Part shown: positions 36,332 to 45,650 of the stretch, piece by piece
Layout: each line of letters begins with the position of its first letter
Position numbering within the stretch: the stretch's first letter is position 1
Source of the DNA: Francisella uliginis
GTDB lineage: Bacteria > Pseudomonadota > Gammaproteobacteria > Francisellales > Francisellaceae
NCBI RefSeq assembly: GCF_001895265.1
Contig: NZ_CP016796.1
Location: forward strand, 1,798,001 to 1,862,000
Reading direction: 5' to 3'
DNA: 64,000 nucleotides
Made by a program: the position numbers and the translations under genes
Notes under the pieces: model-generated
The model's input: only the letters and a program-made list of their open reading frames with translations
Database searches by the model: none
Told to the model about the DNA's origin: nothing

Positions 36332-36946
36332 ATGAGTGTAATAAAAACTTTTCCTATTGGTATAACGGGCGGCATAGCTAGCGGTAAATCAACAGCTACA
36401 AAAATTTTAAAAGAAAAGATGGATTTAAATGTAGTGTGTGCTGATACCATAAGCCGAGAGATTACTAAAAAAGCATCTGTAATAAAAAAAATATCTGAGA
36501 AATTTGGCAGTGATATAGTCGTAAATAAGCAAATAAATAGAGCAATGTTACGTGCTATCATTACTGAATCTAAGGAAGCTAAAAAATGGTTAGAAGATTA
36601 TCTACATCCTGTCATCAACAGAGAGATAAAAAAACAAGTTAGAGAATCTGAAACATCTATGACTATAGTAGATATACCTCTTTTAGGCCCATATAACATC
36701 CGTCATTATGACTATCTAAAGAAAGTAATAGTTATCAAGGCAGATCTTGAAACTAGAATTAGAAGGCTTATGGAGCGTGATGGTAAAGATAGACAGCAAG
36801 CTGTTGCATTTATAAATCTTCAAATATCTGATACTGAAAGAGAAAAGATTGCTGACTTTGTAATTGATAATACAAACTTAAGTGATCAAGAGTTAGAAAA
36901 TAAGTTAATTGAAACAATTAATGACATAACTAACTTGACTAATTAA
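36332..36946 (+). CDS. coaE: Dephospho-CoA kinase
   Basis: The 204-residue kinase phosphorylates dephospho-CoA in the last step of coenzyme A synthesis. The P-loop is [13 protein letters not shown] at the N terminus. CADTISREI, the lid region [16 protein letters not shown], and a terminal ADFVIDNTN are the family landmarks. It is divergent from the MidA-type gene across 136 bases. The minus-35 box of the following tRNA promoter lies inside its last codons. Confidence 0.92.
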   Translation: MSVIKTFPIGITGGIASGKSTATKILKEKMDLNVVCADTISREITKKASVIKKISEKFGSDIVVNKQINRAMLRAIITESKEAKKWLEDYLHPVINREIKKQVRESETSMTIVDIPLLGPYNIRHYDYLKKVIVIKADLETRIRRLMERDGKDRQQAVAFINLQISDTEREKIADFVIDNTNLSDQELENKLIETINDITNLTN

Positions 36947-36963
36947 TAACAAGCATTTATAAT
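36935..36963 (+). promoter_or_regulatory. Sigma-70 promoter for the tRNA-Arg/tRNA-Gly pair
   Basis: TTGACT (36935-36940), a 17-base spacer and a perfect TATAAT (36958-36963) predict a start near 36970, seven bases before tRNA-Arg. The minus-35 box and the spacer's first bases overlap the end of coaE. Confidence 0.8.
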
Positions 36964-36976
36964 ACATCTCACTTTT

Positions 36977-37053
36977 GCACCCATAGCTCAACTGGATAGA
37001 GTACTCGGCTACGAACCGAGCGGTTAGGGGTTCGAATCCCTTTGGGTGTGCCA
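36977..37053 (+). tRNA. tRNA-Arg (anticodon ACG)
   Basis: The 77 bases fold as a standard cloverleaf. The acceptor GCACCCA pairs with TGGGTGT (one G-U). The anticodon stem is CTCGG/CCGAG around loop CTACGAA, giving ACG at 37011-37013. The T arm has TTCGAAT, and the discriminator G and CCA are encoded. The ACG tRNA, with inosine at position 34, reads CGU/CGC/CGA. Confidence 0.96.
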
Positions 37054-37062
37054 TAGTTTCAA

Positions 37063-37137
37063 GCGGGAATAGCTCAGTGGTAGAGCACAACCTTGCCAAG
37101 GTTGGGGTCGCGAGTTCGAGCCTCGTTTCCCGCTCCA
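37063..37137 (+). tRNA. tRNA-Gly (anticodon GCC)
   Basis: The 75 bases have acceptor GCGGGAA paired with TTCCCGC, anticodon stem CAACC/GGTTG with loop TTGCCAA (GCC), T loop TTCGAGC, discriminator T and encoded CCA. It lies nine bases after tRNA-Arg and is presumably co-transcribed with it. Confidence 0.96.
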
Positions 37138-37235
37138 CTTTTTTCATAAATTCTCTTATTAAAAGATTCTTAATGTGATAAAATTTTATTTGGATAAATT
37201 TTTAATATTTTCTTTTTATAATACGGAATCTTGAA

Positions 37236-38240
37236 ATGTCGCAAAAAATAATTTTAACAGGAGTTACCCCTTCGGGAACACCTCATCTAGGAAACTATAT
37301 TGGTGCAATTAAACCAGCAATTGACATGGTTAAAAATGAAGATTTTAAATGTCTATATTTTATTGCTGATCAGCACTCTTTAATCAAATTATGGGACAAG
37401 AAATTACGCCAGCAATATATATATGAAATTGCATCTTCTTGGCTTGCTCTTGGACTTGACCCAGCAAAAGCTGCTTTTTATCGTCAATCAGATATTCCTG
37501 AAATCATGGAGCTGACATGGATAATTAGTACTACAACAGCAAAGGGACTACTAAACCGTGCTCATGCATATAAGGCTTTAGTTGACCAGAACTTACAAGA
37601 AGAAAACGTTGATCCAGATAAAGGCATAACCATGGGGCTTTTTAACTACCCTGTTCTTATGGCCGCTGATATATTAATGTTTGATGCAGACCTAGTACCT
37701 GTAGGTAAAGATCAAATCCAACATATTGAAATTGCAAGAGACATAGCAAATCGTTTTAACCATATTTATAAAAAGCCTGCTCTTAAGGCACCTCAAGCTC
37801 TTACGAATGAAGATAGCCAAACGATATTAGGCTTAGATGGTCGTAAAATGTCAAAAAGCTATGATAATACTATTCCCATCTTCTCAACAGAGAAGAAATT
37901 GAGAAAACAAATAATGAAAATTATCACAAACTCTCAATTACCTGAGGAAAAGAAAGATCCAAATAATTGTACAGTTTTTTCAATATATAAAAGTATTGCC
38001 ACAGATGTCGAGATAGCTTCATTAAGAGATAAATACCTAACTGGTGGTCTTGGCTGGGGAGATGCTAAACAAATTCTTTTTGAAAAAGTAAATGAATACT
38101 TAACTGAAGCGCGTCAAAAATACGAATACTATATAAACAACCCTAAAATTGTTGATGATATACTTTCTCAAGGCGCAGCAAAAGTTCGTCCTTCTGCTAT
38201 TAATAAACTTAAAGAAATCAAAGATATCATAGGGATGTAG
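37236..38240 (+). CDS. trpS: Tryptophanyl-tRNA synthetase
   Basis: This 334-residue class I synthetase charges tRNA-Trp. The HIGH-like motif is in TPSGTPHLGNYIGA (about 10-23), and the KMSKS motif appears in DGRKMSKSYDN (about 205). DQIQHIEIARDIA is also typical. A TATAAT at 37217-37222 lies only 14 bases before the ATG but has no convincing minus-35 box, so transcription may partly come from the tRNA promoter. The following gene starts six bases after its stop. Confidence 0.95.
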   Translation: MSQKIILTGVTPSGTPHLGNYIGAIKPAIDMVKNEDFKCLYFIADQHSLIKLWDKKLRQQYIYEIASSWLALGLDPAKAAFYRQSDIPEIMELTWIISTTTAKGLLNRAHAYKALVDQNLQEENVDPDKGITMGLFNYPVLMAADILMFDADLVPVGKDQIQHIEIARDIANRFNHIYKKPALKAPQALTNEDSQTILGLDGRKMSKSYDNTIPIFSTEKKLRKQIMKIITNSQLPEEKKDPNNCTVFSIYKSIATDVEIASLRDKYLTGGLGWGDAKQILFEKVNEYLTEARQKYEYYINNPKIVDDILSQGAAKVRPSAINKLKEIKDIIGM

Positions 38241-38246
38241 GTTACA

Positions 38247-38972
38247 ATGCAAAAGTTAGATAATATAGTTATTGCTAACTACAGCATACATTCTTTAGGG
38301 CTTATATGTTGGGCAAAACAGAACTTAGCAGATAACTTTTGCGTTCTATCTGTCGATACTGGTTTTGCTTCAGATAATTGGAATAAATATTTAAATAAGG
38401 TTTTTAGTTGGCTCAAAGAAGAAAATATAAAATATTTTCATCTAAAGTCTGAAAACACTTTCCAGGAGCTAGTTTTAGCACGAAAGCAATTTCCATCACA
38501 ACAATTTAGTTGGTGTGCAGGATTCTTAAAAGGTATAACTTTGTTAAATAAAATTGATGAACTTGATCCTAATGGTGAAGCAAACATTCTACTAAGCCAT
38601 CGTAAAGACCTATCAAAAGTATCACAATTATTAAAAAATCTTGATGAAGAAGAAAAATATGATTATAGAGCTTTAATCTACCCTCTTCTAGATAAACGAT
38701 ATAATGAGATATTAAAACTAACCAAACGCTTACCATTTAAACCTGTTAATCATAGCTTAGAGTGCCAACCTTGCATTCACATGACACAAAATGAGTTTAT
38801 AGAAATATCAAAGCAAGATATTAAAAAAGTAACTGAACTAGAAAATAAGACAAATAGTTTTATGTTTAATAATCATCAGTTTAATAACTTAAAAGATGAT
38901 TTTTTTATACAAAATAATATTTTAGAAGAGCTATCAAAGGCATGCAGCTGGGAATATAGCTGTGGTCTATAG
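38247..38972 (+). CDS. PAPS-reductase-like PP-loop family protein
   Basis: The 241-residue protein resembles the adenine-nucleotide alpha-hydrolase fold of PAPS reductases. The opening IVIANYSIHSLGLICWA sits where the PP-loop SGGxDS should be, but the loop is degenerate. SVDTGFASDNW and SWCAGFLKG match the downstream conserved parts, and ECQPCIHM near residue 171 may bind metal or substrate. It follows trpS by six bases and precedes the antiporter gene by 12. Because the PP-loop is altered, ATP or PAPS chemistry is doubtful. A specialised sulfur or tRNA modification role is only a possibility. Confidence 0.6.
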   Translation: MQKLDNIVIANYSIHSLGLICWAKQNLADNFCVLSVDTGFASDNWNKYLNKVFSWLKEENIKYFHLKSENTFQELVLARKQFPSQQFSWCAGFLKGITLLNKIDELDPNGEANILLSHRKDLSKVSQLLKNLDEEEKYDYRALIYPLLDKRYNEILKLTKRLPFKPVNHSLECQPCIHMTQNEFIEISKQDIKKVTELENKTNSFMFNNHQFNNLKDDFFIQNNILEELSKACSWEYSCGL

Positions 38973-38984
38973 AGGACATTTATT

Positions 38985-40289
38985 ATGAGTGAATATTTTT
39001 TATTTAGTTTATTAACTGTTGTAGCAGCGTTAATGAGCTATATTAATACTAAGTTTTTAAAACTGCCTAAAGCCATTGGCTTAACAATTCTTTCTATAAC
39101 ATTTTCCGCACTATGTGCATCGTTTTTAAGTGATACAAACTTTCTTGTAGTTGCGCTATCAAGTTTTGATTTTAAATCAACAGTTTTAGATGGAATGCTA
39201 TCATTCTTACTATTTGCCAATGCACTACACTTTAATATGATTGATCTTAAAAAAGAGCTTAAAGCAGTCTTTGGTTTAGCAAGCATAGGTTTACTTCTAT
39301 CTGCTCTTACTACGGCAGTTTTAATATATGGATTCTGCTTGCTTGTTAATTTTGATATAAGCTTTGGATACTGTTTAGTTTTCGGTGCATTGATATCACC
39401 AACTGACCCAATAGCGGTAATTAGTACATTAGCTGGTAACAAATCAATACCAAAACGCATAAAGACTCGTGTGGTTGGAGAATCGTTATTTAATGATGCT
39501 ACTGGTATTGTACTTTTTGTTGTACTTTCGAATATTTTCTTCTTTGGTAGTGGCGGTGAGTTTGGTCATACCCTAAGTGGTAATAATAGCATTAATACTT
39601 ATATCTGGCTAATTACTAAGCAGATTGCTACCGAAGCTGGTGGAGGTATTCTTCTTGGATATATCTTCGCTAAAGTTGCCCTTATTTTCTTAAAAACTAA
39701 TAGAGATTCAGAGACATCTATCTTTGTTACTCTTGCTGTAGCTAGCATGGGATATGTAATAGCACACAGCTTGCATGTCTCAGGACCAATTGCCATGGTT
39801 GTTGCAGGTTTATATATTGGCAATAACCTATCTGATTGTAAAAAGAACTATCCTGAACAAGTTGATAAGGTAGACAATTTTTGGATGGTTATCGATAATA
39901 TGCTTAACTCATTTTTATTTATACTTATCGGTTTAGAATTAACTAGTATTCCGTTTAATATGGGAGCTTTCTGGGTTGGTGTTGCTGGCATATTTATCGT
40001 AACTTTTGCACGACTAATTAGTATATCAATACCAATCACAGCTATTGATAAAAAACTAACCAGAGGCTCAGCAAAAGATAATCTACTAGTTGCATGGTCT
40101 GGGGTAAGAGGAGGAATCTCTCTTGCATTAGCACTTTCACTACCAGATGAGGGACATGTTATTGTGAGTATTACTTACACTGTTGTAATCCTTTCAATAT
40201 TAGCTCAAGGGTCGACTCTAAAAATAGTTGTAAATACAATCTACCCTCACAATCTTACTAAAAAACCTGCTAATACTGCAAACAAGTAG
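38985..40289 (+). CDS. NhaP-type (CPA1) sodium/proton antiporter
   Basis: The 434-residue protein has about 12 membrane segments. The ion-binding motifs of CPA1 antiporters are visible: GALISPTDPIAVIST near 133 and GESLFNDATGIVLFV near 161. The late SGVRGGISLALALSLP segment is also diagnostic. It exchanges Na+ (or K+) for H+ at the inner membrane. Third gene after trpS, likely read through. Convergent with the GGCT-like gene, 16 bases apart. Confidence 0.9.
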   Translation: MSEYFLFSLLTVVAALMSYINTKFLKLPKAIGLTILSITFSALCASFLSDTNFLVVALSSFDFKSTVLDGMLSFLLFANALHFNMIDLKKELKAVFGLASIGLLLSALTTAVLIYGFCLLVNFDISFGYCLVFGALISPTDPIAVISTLAGNKSIPKRIKTRVVGESLFNDATGIVLFVVLSNIFFFGSGGEFGHTLSGNNSINTYIWLITKQIATEAGGGILLGYIFAKVALIFLKTNRDSETSIFVTLAVASMGYVIAHSLHVSGPIAMVVAGLYIGNNLSDCKKNYPEQVDKVDNFWMVIDNMLNSFLFILIGLELTSIPFNMGAFWVGVAGIFIVTFARLISISIPITAIDKKLTRGSAKDNLLVAWSGVRGGISLALALSLPDEGHVIVSITYTVVILSILAQGSTLKIVVNTIYPHNLTKKPANTANK

Positions 40290-40305
40290 ACAAAATCATT
40301 CTTTC

Positions 40306-41007
40306 CTACTCATACTTATGATTATAGTATGCTTTACCAAGATATTTTACTAGGTAATTATCAACCTGAATCGCCCCTGGTGTTGAATCAGTTGGTCTAC
40401 GTGGATTAACTCTATCATTAATCCAAGCATTATTATTCCAATCTTTAGTAGTCTCAATACACTCCTTAACAAAACCTTTTATCAAGTAACGATCTTGTAT
40501 TTGCATGCAGCCTGTTATAAATAAATCAACATATGACTGAATAATAGGGAATTCTTGACTAGGCTTTTTAATCGCATTTGGTTGCTGTGCATATATCCAG
40601 TAAGTACCTTCTTGTAGATTTTTTAGACCCAATGATTGTATATCACTTGTTGGGATTTTATATCTACAATAGTGTACTTCTCTACTATCTGCTGACTTCA
40701 TCCCATCTGAATTAACTGGATAATAAACTGCATTTAAGTGCGCTCCTTGCTTTGGTACAACTAAAAGAGCAGTTGTTCTATAAGACCCTCCAGCTCTTAG
40801 CCCCCAAACTCTCTCAAAATTTTTAACTTCTACTGGATAAACATTTTTAGCTTTTGGATTAGTTCTCATCCTTGATGAATCATTCATTAAACTTCCATAG
40901 CCAACTACAAAATTTTGCTCATTGGAATTTATTTGTGGATGACACTCACCTGCAAAACTTGAAATAGCTAAAGCAAGACCAGCTGTATATAAAAATATTT
41001 TTTTCAT
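40306..41007 (-). CDS. Secreted gamma-glutamylcyclotransferase-fold (GGCT/AIG2-like) protein
   Basis: The 233-residue protein starts with a signal peptide (KIFLYTAGLALAISSFA). The segment FVVGYGSLMNDSSRM carries the YGSLM motif of the GGCT fold. KNFERVWGLR and LNAVYYPV follow in the expected order. GGCT-like enzymes cleave gamma-glutamyl peptides. Secretion suggests action on exported peptides or peptidoglycan-like substrates, but the catalytic Glu was not placed with certainty. It is followed by about 190 bases without a gene. Confidence 0.7.
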   Translation of the reverse strand: MKKIFLYTAGLALAISSFAGECHPQINSNEQNFVVGYGSLMNDSSRMRTNPKAKNVYPVEVKNFERVWGLRAGGSYRTTALLVVPKQGAHLNAVYYPVNSDGMKSADSREVHYCRYKIPTSDIQSLGLKNLQEGTYWIYAQQPNAIKKPSQEFPIIQSYVDLFITGCMQIQDRYLIKGFVKECIETTKDWNNNAWINDRVNPRRPTDSTPGAIQVDNYLVKYLGKAYYNHKYE

Positions 41008-41199
41008 AACTTTACCTTTATGTAAAAAACCTATATTTAGAATATCTGAATAAGATGATTATTACACCTATTAATCACAACATCTCATTTAAAATAAACG
41101 GATATATCTAAACTATAAAACATTTAAATATAATTATCGACCGAGATAAGAATAGAATTTTTAAGCCATTAAACTAATAGATCTCTGATAAATCCACTA

Positions 41200-41424
41200 T
41201 TATAGAAACATCTCTTTTATCATATCCTTAGGAATATAAATATCATTCATTTTTAAGAAACAGATTCCATCCTCATATTTTGAAACTGTATTCATATTTT
41301 TAGCTATAACTTCACATTGTCGTTTTTCGTAACGACTATTTCCTGCCTCGAAATACATTAATATAAAAACTAATAATAGTAGAAGAAATAAAGATATAAT
41401 CACATATAAAAATATTTTTTTCAT
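41200..41424 (-). CDS. Small single-span membrane protein of unknown function
   Basis: This 74-residue protein has one N-terminal hydrophobic segment (KIFLYVIISLFLLLLLVFILMYF) and a short polar tail with two cysteines (RQCEVIAK and GICFLK). The start looks sound because the ATG is preceded by an AGGT-like Shine-Dalgarno stretch. No family recognised. It lies downstream of murQ and the 132-residue gene on the same strand and may be part of that transcript. Confidence 0.55.
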   Translation of the reverse strand: MKKIFLYVIISLFLLLLLVFILMYFEAGNSRYEKRQCEVIAKNMNTVSKYEDGICFLKMNDIYIPKDMIKEMFL

Positions 41425-41483
41425 ACAACCTCTTTTATAAAAAACTAATAAGAACTCAAGGCTTGAGATAAAATAAACTTTAA

Positions 41484-41882
41484 TTAGTAATTAGTTCGTA
41501 ATCTTGAATTATTTGCGCCATTATACGCATAGTTTTGGAAGCTTTCTGTCGATGACATCAGGCTCTCATAATGATGATTACGACCATAAAAATCATAATA
41601 ATTATCTGTATACTGCTCTGGGAAAGACGATTGAAGAGTATCTTGTCCTCTTGGCACATAATAATCAGGACGTTGTTGATTATAGCTATATCTTTTATAT
41701 AAGTTTTTTGAAACATTACTCATACTTACAACAGATATAGGATCATTCTGCATATTAAGTTTTTTAGAGTCTTTTGACTTAATATTAGAAAAATCTGGAA
41801 CACCTCCCTCTTCGGTTTGGTAAACAGAAGAATATGCATTCAAACTAATTAAAATACTTATAAATAATACTAATACTCTCAT
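41484..41882 (-). CDS. Small secreted Tyr/Asn/Ser-rich protein of unknown function
   Basis: The 132-residue product has a signal peptide (VLVLFISILISLNAYS) and then a low-complexity tail rich in Tyr, Asn, Ser and Gln (YNQQRPDYYVPRG, DNYYDFYGRNHHY). It is not recognised. It starts one base after the murQ stop, so it is co-transcribed. The composition suggests an extended or surface-exposed protein, possibly an envelope or pilus-associated factor. Confidence 0.55.
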   Translation of the reverse strand: MRVLVLFISILISLNAYSSVYQTEEGGVPDFSNIKSKDSKKLNMQNDPISVVSMSNVSKNLYKRYSYNQQRPDYYVPRGQDTLQSSFPEQYTDNYYDFYGRNHHYESLMSSTESFQNYAYNGANNSRLRTNY

Positions 41883-41883
41883 C

Positions 41884-42768
41884 TTAGCTTTTTATAAAAT
41901 TTTTGTTATTCTTTAATATTGCCAAAGCTTGATTATAATCACAATCATTTAATATCATAACTATTGCTAATTTAACCGATTTATTAGCTTTATTATAAAA
42001 ATCTTGAGCTATATCATAATCAACACCTGTAGCTTCACATATAATTTTTTTTGAACGCTCAACTAATTTTTCATTTGTCGACTTAACATCCACCATTAGA
42101 TTTTGATAAACCTTTCCTACAGATACCATAGATAACGTTGATATCATGTTTAAAATAAGCTTTTGTGTTGTTCCAGCTTTTAGTCTTGTTGAGCCAGTCA
42201 AAACTTCTGGGCCAGGTACAGCTTCTATATGAAGTTTAGCATATTGTGATATCTTTGCCTGTTTTGTACAACTAATTGCGACTGTTTGAGCTCCAATGGC
42301 ATTAGCATACTCTAATGCTCCTATTACATAAGGGGTTCTACCACTAGCAGCTATTCCAATAACAATATCGTTATTTGTTAAACCTATCTGTTTTAGATCG
42401 TTTTTTCCAAATTCAGGAGCATCTTCAGCACCCTCTTGAGCCTCAATAAAAGCCTTTTCTCCACCAGCTATAAGGCCAACAACAGTATTATAATCAACAC
42501 TAAATGTCGGCGGGCATTCCACAGCATCTAATATGCCTAGTCGCCCACTTGTTCCAGCGCCTACATATATTATCCTTCCACCATTCTTCAAAGTTTGTGA
42601 AGTTTCTGTAATCACCTCTACGATATTAGCATGCTGCTCTTTTAGAGCTTCTATAACATTATATTCTTCGTCTATCATTAAACTAATAGACTCTGAAATA
42701 GGCATCGAGTCAAGATTAAAACTTTTTTTATTTCTTCTTTCAGTATTTACATTATCTAATATACTCAT
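41884..42768 (-). CDS. murQ: N-acetylmuramic acid 6-phosphate etherase
   Basis: The 294-residue SIS-domain lyase converts MurNAc-6-phosphate to GlcNAc-6-phosphate and D-lactate during peptidoglycan recycling. Diagnostic segments are YVGAGTSGRLGILDA near 70-84, ECPPTFSVD, EGAEDAPEFG, GIAASGRTPYVIGAL and TRLKAGTTQKLILNMIST. Its start overlaps the stop of the upstream 623-residue pilin-like gene by four bases, tying peptidoglycan recycling to the pilin operon. Confidence 0.94.
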   Translation of the reverse strand: MSILDNVNTERRNKKSFNLDSMPISESISLMIDEEYNVIEALKEQHANIVEVITETSQTLKNGGRIIYVGAGTSGRLGILDAVECPPTFSVDYNTVVGLIAGGEKAFIEAQEGAEDAPEFGKNDLKQIGLTNNDIVIGIAASGRTPYVIGALEYANAIGAQTVAISCTKQAKISQYAKLHIEAVPGPEVLTGSTRLKAGTTQKLILNMISTLSMVSVGKVYQNLMVDVKSTNEKLVERSKKIICEATGVDYDIAQDFYNKANKSVKLAIVMILNDCDYNQALAILKNNKNFIKS

Positions 42769-44636
42769 AATATTACCTTTTTAACTATTCCTAATGGATA
42801 AAGATATCTGCTATCCAAATATACAGGTTCTCCAACAACATTTTCATCTTCTTCATCGTCTGCTTCATCAGTATCTGAAAAACTATTAGCTTGAGTTTGG
42901 AATTGATCTTTTATTTCATTCTCATCTTCAGGTTCATCTTCATCCCCAAGAGCATCTCTGATTTCTTGCACTTTTGAAATTAAGGCGTTCGATTGAATAT
43001 ATATTCTATTTACAGTATTTTTGACAGCATCAAAATCAGCTAGAATTTGAGGAGCCTCAAAACTACTAATATTAACTTCTTGAAGTATATCTAAGTCGTA
43101 GTTTAACTGCATCACTTTGCTATTTGTAAAGACAAATAAATAACCAAATTTTGGCACAACCAATTGAATTATATCGCCAGATTGTTCATTATTTTCTGAT
43201 TTTGTGGTATTTACGACCATATTATTACTACCTCCAAAATCAAACTCTTTTTCTAAACCATTCGAACCATAATCAAGAGTCTCAAAGCCTCCATAACCTT
43301 TGACATATTCATACCTATGAATCTTAGTTGGCTCAAATGTTATAATATACATAGAGTCTTCATCTTTTGAGATTATAACAGGATTACCAAATGTCTCACC
43401 ATCAATATAAGTATCTAAGCTTTTACCAACCCTATGATCACCATTGTAGTTAAAATCACTTACTCCCATAAGGCTTTTACTTTGGCTATTAGGATGAAAG
43501 ATAAGAATCATATTTGCATTAAGATTATTAGCAGTATCTGGTACTAAAAGCTTAATATTTTTATCGCTTAATTTTGCCTTAAATGCTAATGTATCTACCA
43601 ACTTAAGGGTATAGTTTTCATTTGTTCTTGAATACTTTGAAGAATAAACCTCCAGCACTTCTCTATTACCCTTCTTTTTATCCGCTTTTCGAACTAACAT
43701 CAATTGAGGAGGTTCATCATTTTCATCAAAATACCATGCAACATCAAAGATATTATCTTTAAGAAACTGACCTCCTGATGATCCTCTACTACCTTTTTGA
43801 ATAACAGCCTTCCACTGACCTATATCATTACCTAACTCTTCATTATCTGGGGCTAATCCTTTAACATCTTCATTTAAAATATCATTCAATGGAAAGTGCG
43901 TAGTAAATAGCTTATCAGTATCATATAAAAGCAGATATAAAGTCCACTCACCTTTTTCTAAATTCCAACCAACTTTAACCTTGTAATTAACGCCCATAGA
44001 ATCTGGAATAGGAACACCAACTTTAGCTTTTTCAGTAAATATATTTATCTGTTTATTTTGCTTTTGAATGAAACCAATAAAGCCTTTAGCTGTATCCTCC
44101 ATAGTCCCATCATTAGTTAAACGATACGTTCTTGCTCTATAATCAGTGATAGCTGCTGTATTTATCATTGGCACATTTATTGCTATAAACTCTCCACCAA
44201 AATTTTGATAAAGATTAGCGCTTAACGCGTTATAAATAATTCTTTCTTTTAAATCTACAGCAGCTCCTAAATTCAATGATTTATATATAGCTTTATAACT
44301 ATTATATTCTTGTGATTGAAAAAGTTCCGCATTATTACCTTTAGGGAAAAAGGATGATATATCATCACCATTAACAACTACTTCAAATTTGCTATCCCCT
44401 ATTACAAACTCATTTGATTTGGTAAAGTCTATATCATCCTTAGCATTAAGTATATAAGTCTCACCAAGCACCTTCTCATTACTGTTTTTAATAATACTTT
44501 TGGTAGTAAGCAAACCCATTTTAAATGAATATAAAAGACCTGTTAACATTACCATAACAACAAATGAGAATATCAATGCCATTAATAATGCCGAACCTGA
44601 TCTTTTAGAGTTTAAACTTTTATGTAGCTTTTGCAC
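42765..44636 (-). CDS. Large PilX-like type IV pilus minor-pilin-related protein
   Basis: The 623-residue protein begins like a PilX prepilin, with SGSALLMALIFSFVVMVMLTGLLYSF at about 13-38 as the membrane helix. The remaining 580 residues are far longer than PilX (usually under 250 residues) and are beta-rich and Asp/Asn-rich. The last part (about 570-610) has an acidic Glu/Asp stretch. It abuts the PilW-like gene and overlaps murQ. It could be a pilus tip or adhesin component combining PilX and PilY1-like functions. That is inference from order and length. Confidence 0.6.
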   Translation of the reverse strand: MQKLHKSLNSKRSGSALLMALIFSFVVMVMLTGLLYSFKMGLLTTKSIIKNSNEKVLGETYILNAKDDIDFTKSNEFVIGDSKFEVVVNGDDISSFFPKGNNAELFQSQEYNSYKAIYKSLNLGAAVDLKERIIYNALSANLYQNFGGEFIAINVPMINTAAITDYRARTYRLTNDGTMEDTAKGFIGFIQKQNKQINIFTEKAKVGVPIPDSMGVNYKVKVGWNLEKGEWTLYLLLYDTDKLFTTHFPLNDILNEDVKGLAPDNEELGNDIGQWKAVIQKGSRGSSGGQFLKDNIFDVAWYFDENDEPPQLMLVRKADKKKGNREVLEVYSSKYSRTNENYTLKLVDTLAFKAKLSDKNIKLLVPDTANNLNANMILIFHPNSQSKSLMGVSDFNYNGDHRVGKSLDTYIDGETFGNPVIISKDEDSMYIITFEPTKIHRYEYVKGYGGFETLDYGSNGLEKEFDFGGSNNMVVNTTKSENNEQSGDIIQLVVPKFGYLFVFTNSKVMQLNYDLDILQEVNISSFEAPQILADFDAVKNTVNRIYIQSNALISKVQEIRDALGDEDEPEDENEIKDQFQTQANSFSDTDEADDEEDENVVGEPVYLDSRYLYPLGIVKKVIL

Positions 44637-45650
44637 CTATGCATCTCCTACTAAAAATATTTTACTAGTCGGTTGACCAGAAACTTTAAAAGAAATCTTT
44701 AATGCCGCAATTGTATCACTTCTTACATTGATAGATTCTTTTTTTATTTGTTGCCAATTTAGCTCAGTACTACCTCTATGAACATCAGAGTTTAAGACAT
44801 ATTCAATTTTCAAATCACTAACATTATTTATTAATTCATACATTGATGAGTCATTTGAGTTTTGCTTTATATACTCATATAACGAGTAGAGCTCTTTTCC
44901 ATCTTTATCTTTTTCCCCATTAGCAGCAACAAAGAAAATTTCTAAAACATACTTACCTACATAATCACCAACTTTAAATTTGTTTTCTATACGGGTAGTT
45001 GTTGAGACAAAATCTCCGGTTACAGCTCCTGCTTTGACAAGATCACACTCAAAAGCGTTACATAAAACTAAATAATCATCTATTGATATATCTCTTTCTG
45101 GTGATATATTTTTTTGAAAGTTATTAACCTTAAAGATATTATTCGATGAGTTAGTCTTTAAACTCGAATTTAAACTACTTCTTTGGATTACAAGATAGTC
45201 TGTATCAGGTTCAACACAATGTATCTCTTTATCAAGACCCATACTCTTCAAATCTTCTTGATCACTTTCTCGTTGTTTACAAGCATCAAAAGACAAGGTC
45301 ATACCTTCAGGTAGACTCGAAACTCCCTCAATGGGAGCCTTACCTATAGTAATAATCCCCATTTTCCCAAAAATATCTCCAAGGTTATCCCCGGAGTTAT
45401 CCACAAACTGTTGGTGCAAATCTCCATATTTTGTGATATAGCCTGCATGACCTATAGAATTATAAAATATTTGCTTTACCATTAACTGGTCAGAATTTAT
45501 TCTATGTTTTTCATTAAGCTTTGAATATTGTTGCTTCATATTGATATAAATACCTAGAGCCATAGACATCACTATTGCTGCTATAACCATTGATACCATT
45601 AGCTCTGGCAGGGTAAAGCCAGATACTTTATTGCTTTTTCTGACTATCAC
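44637..45650 (-). CDS. PilW-like type IV pilus minor pilin
   Basis: The 337-residue protein has a class-III prepilin leader ending in GFTLPELMVSMVIAAIVMSMALGIY, with Glu at position 5 of the mature form as expected for type IV pilins. Its length and place after the PilV-like gene match PilW. Processing by the PilD peptidase at the Gly-Phe bond is predicted. It overlaps the PilV-like gene by 23 bases and abuts the PilX-like gene. Confidence 0.8.
   Translation of the reverse strand: MIVRKSNKVSGFTLPELMVSMVIAAIVMSMALGIYINMKQQYSKLNEKHRINSDQLMVKQIFYNSIGHAGYITKYGDLHQQFVDNSGDNLGDIFGKMGIITIGKAPIEGVSSLPEGMTLSFDACKQRESDQEDLKSMGLDKEIHCVEPDTDYLVIQRSSLNSSLKTNSSNNIFKVNNFQKNISPERDISIDDYLVLCNAFECDLVKAGAVTGDFVSTTTRIENKFKVGDYVGKYVLEIFFVAANGEKDKDGKELYSLYEYIKQNSNDSSMYELINNVSDLKIEYVLNSDVHRGSTELNWQQIKKESINVRSDTIAALKISFKVSGQPTSKIFLVGDA

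Noticed and set aside
36905-37147. 80-residue minus-strand frame with the RLELATPT and [10 protein letters not shown] look
   Set aside because: This is the well-known false protein read from the complement of the tRNA genes at 36977-37137.
37217-37222. TATAAT as a dedicated trpS promoter
   Set aside because: The hexamer is perfect, but no minus-35 box lies at proper distance and the transcript would start only about seven bases before the ATG.
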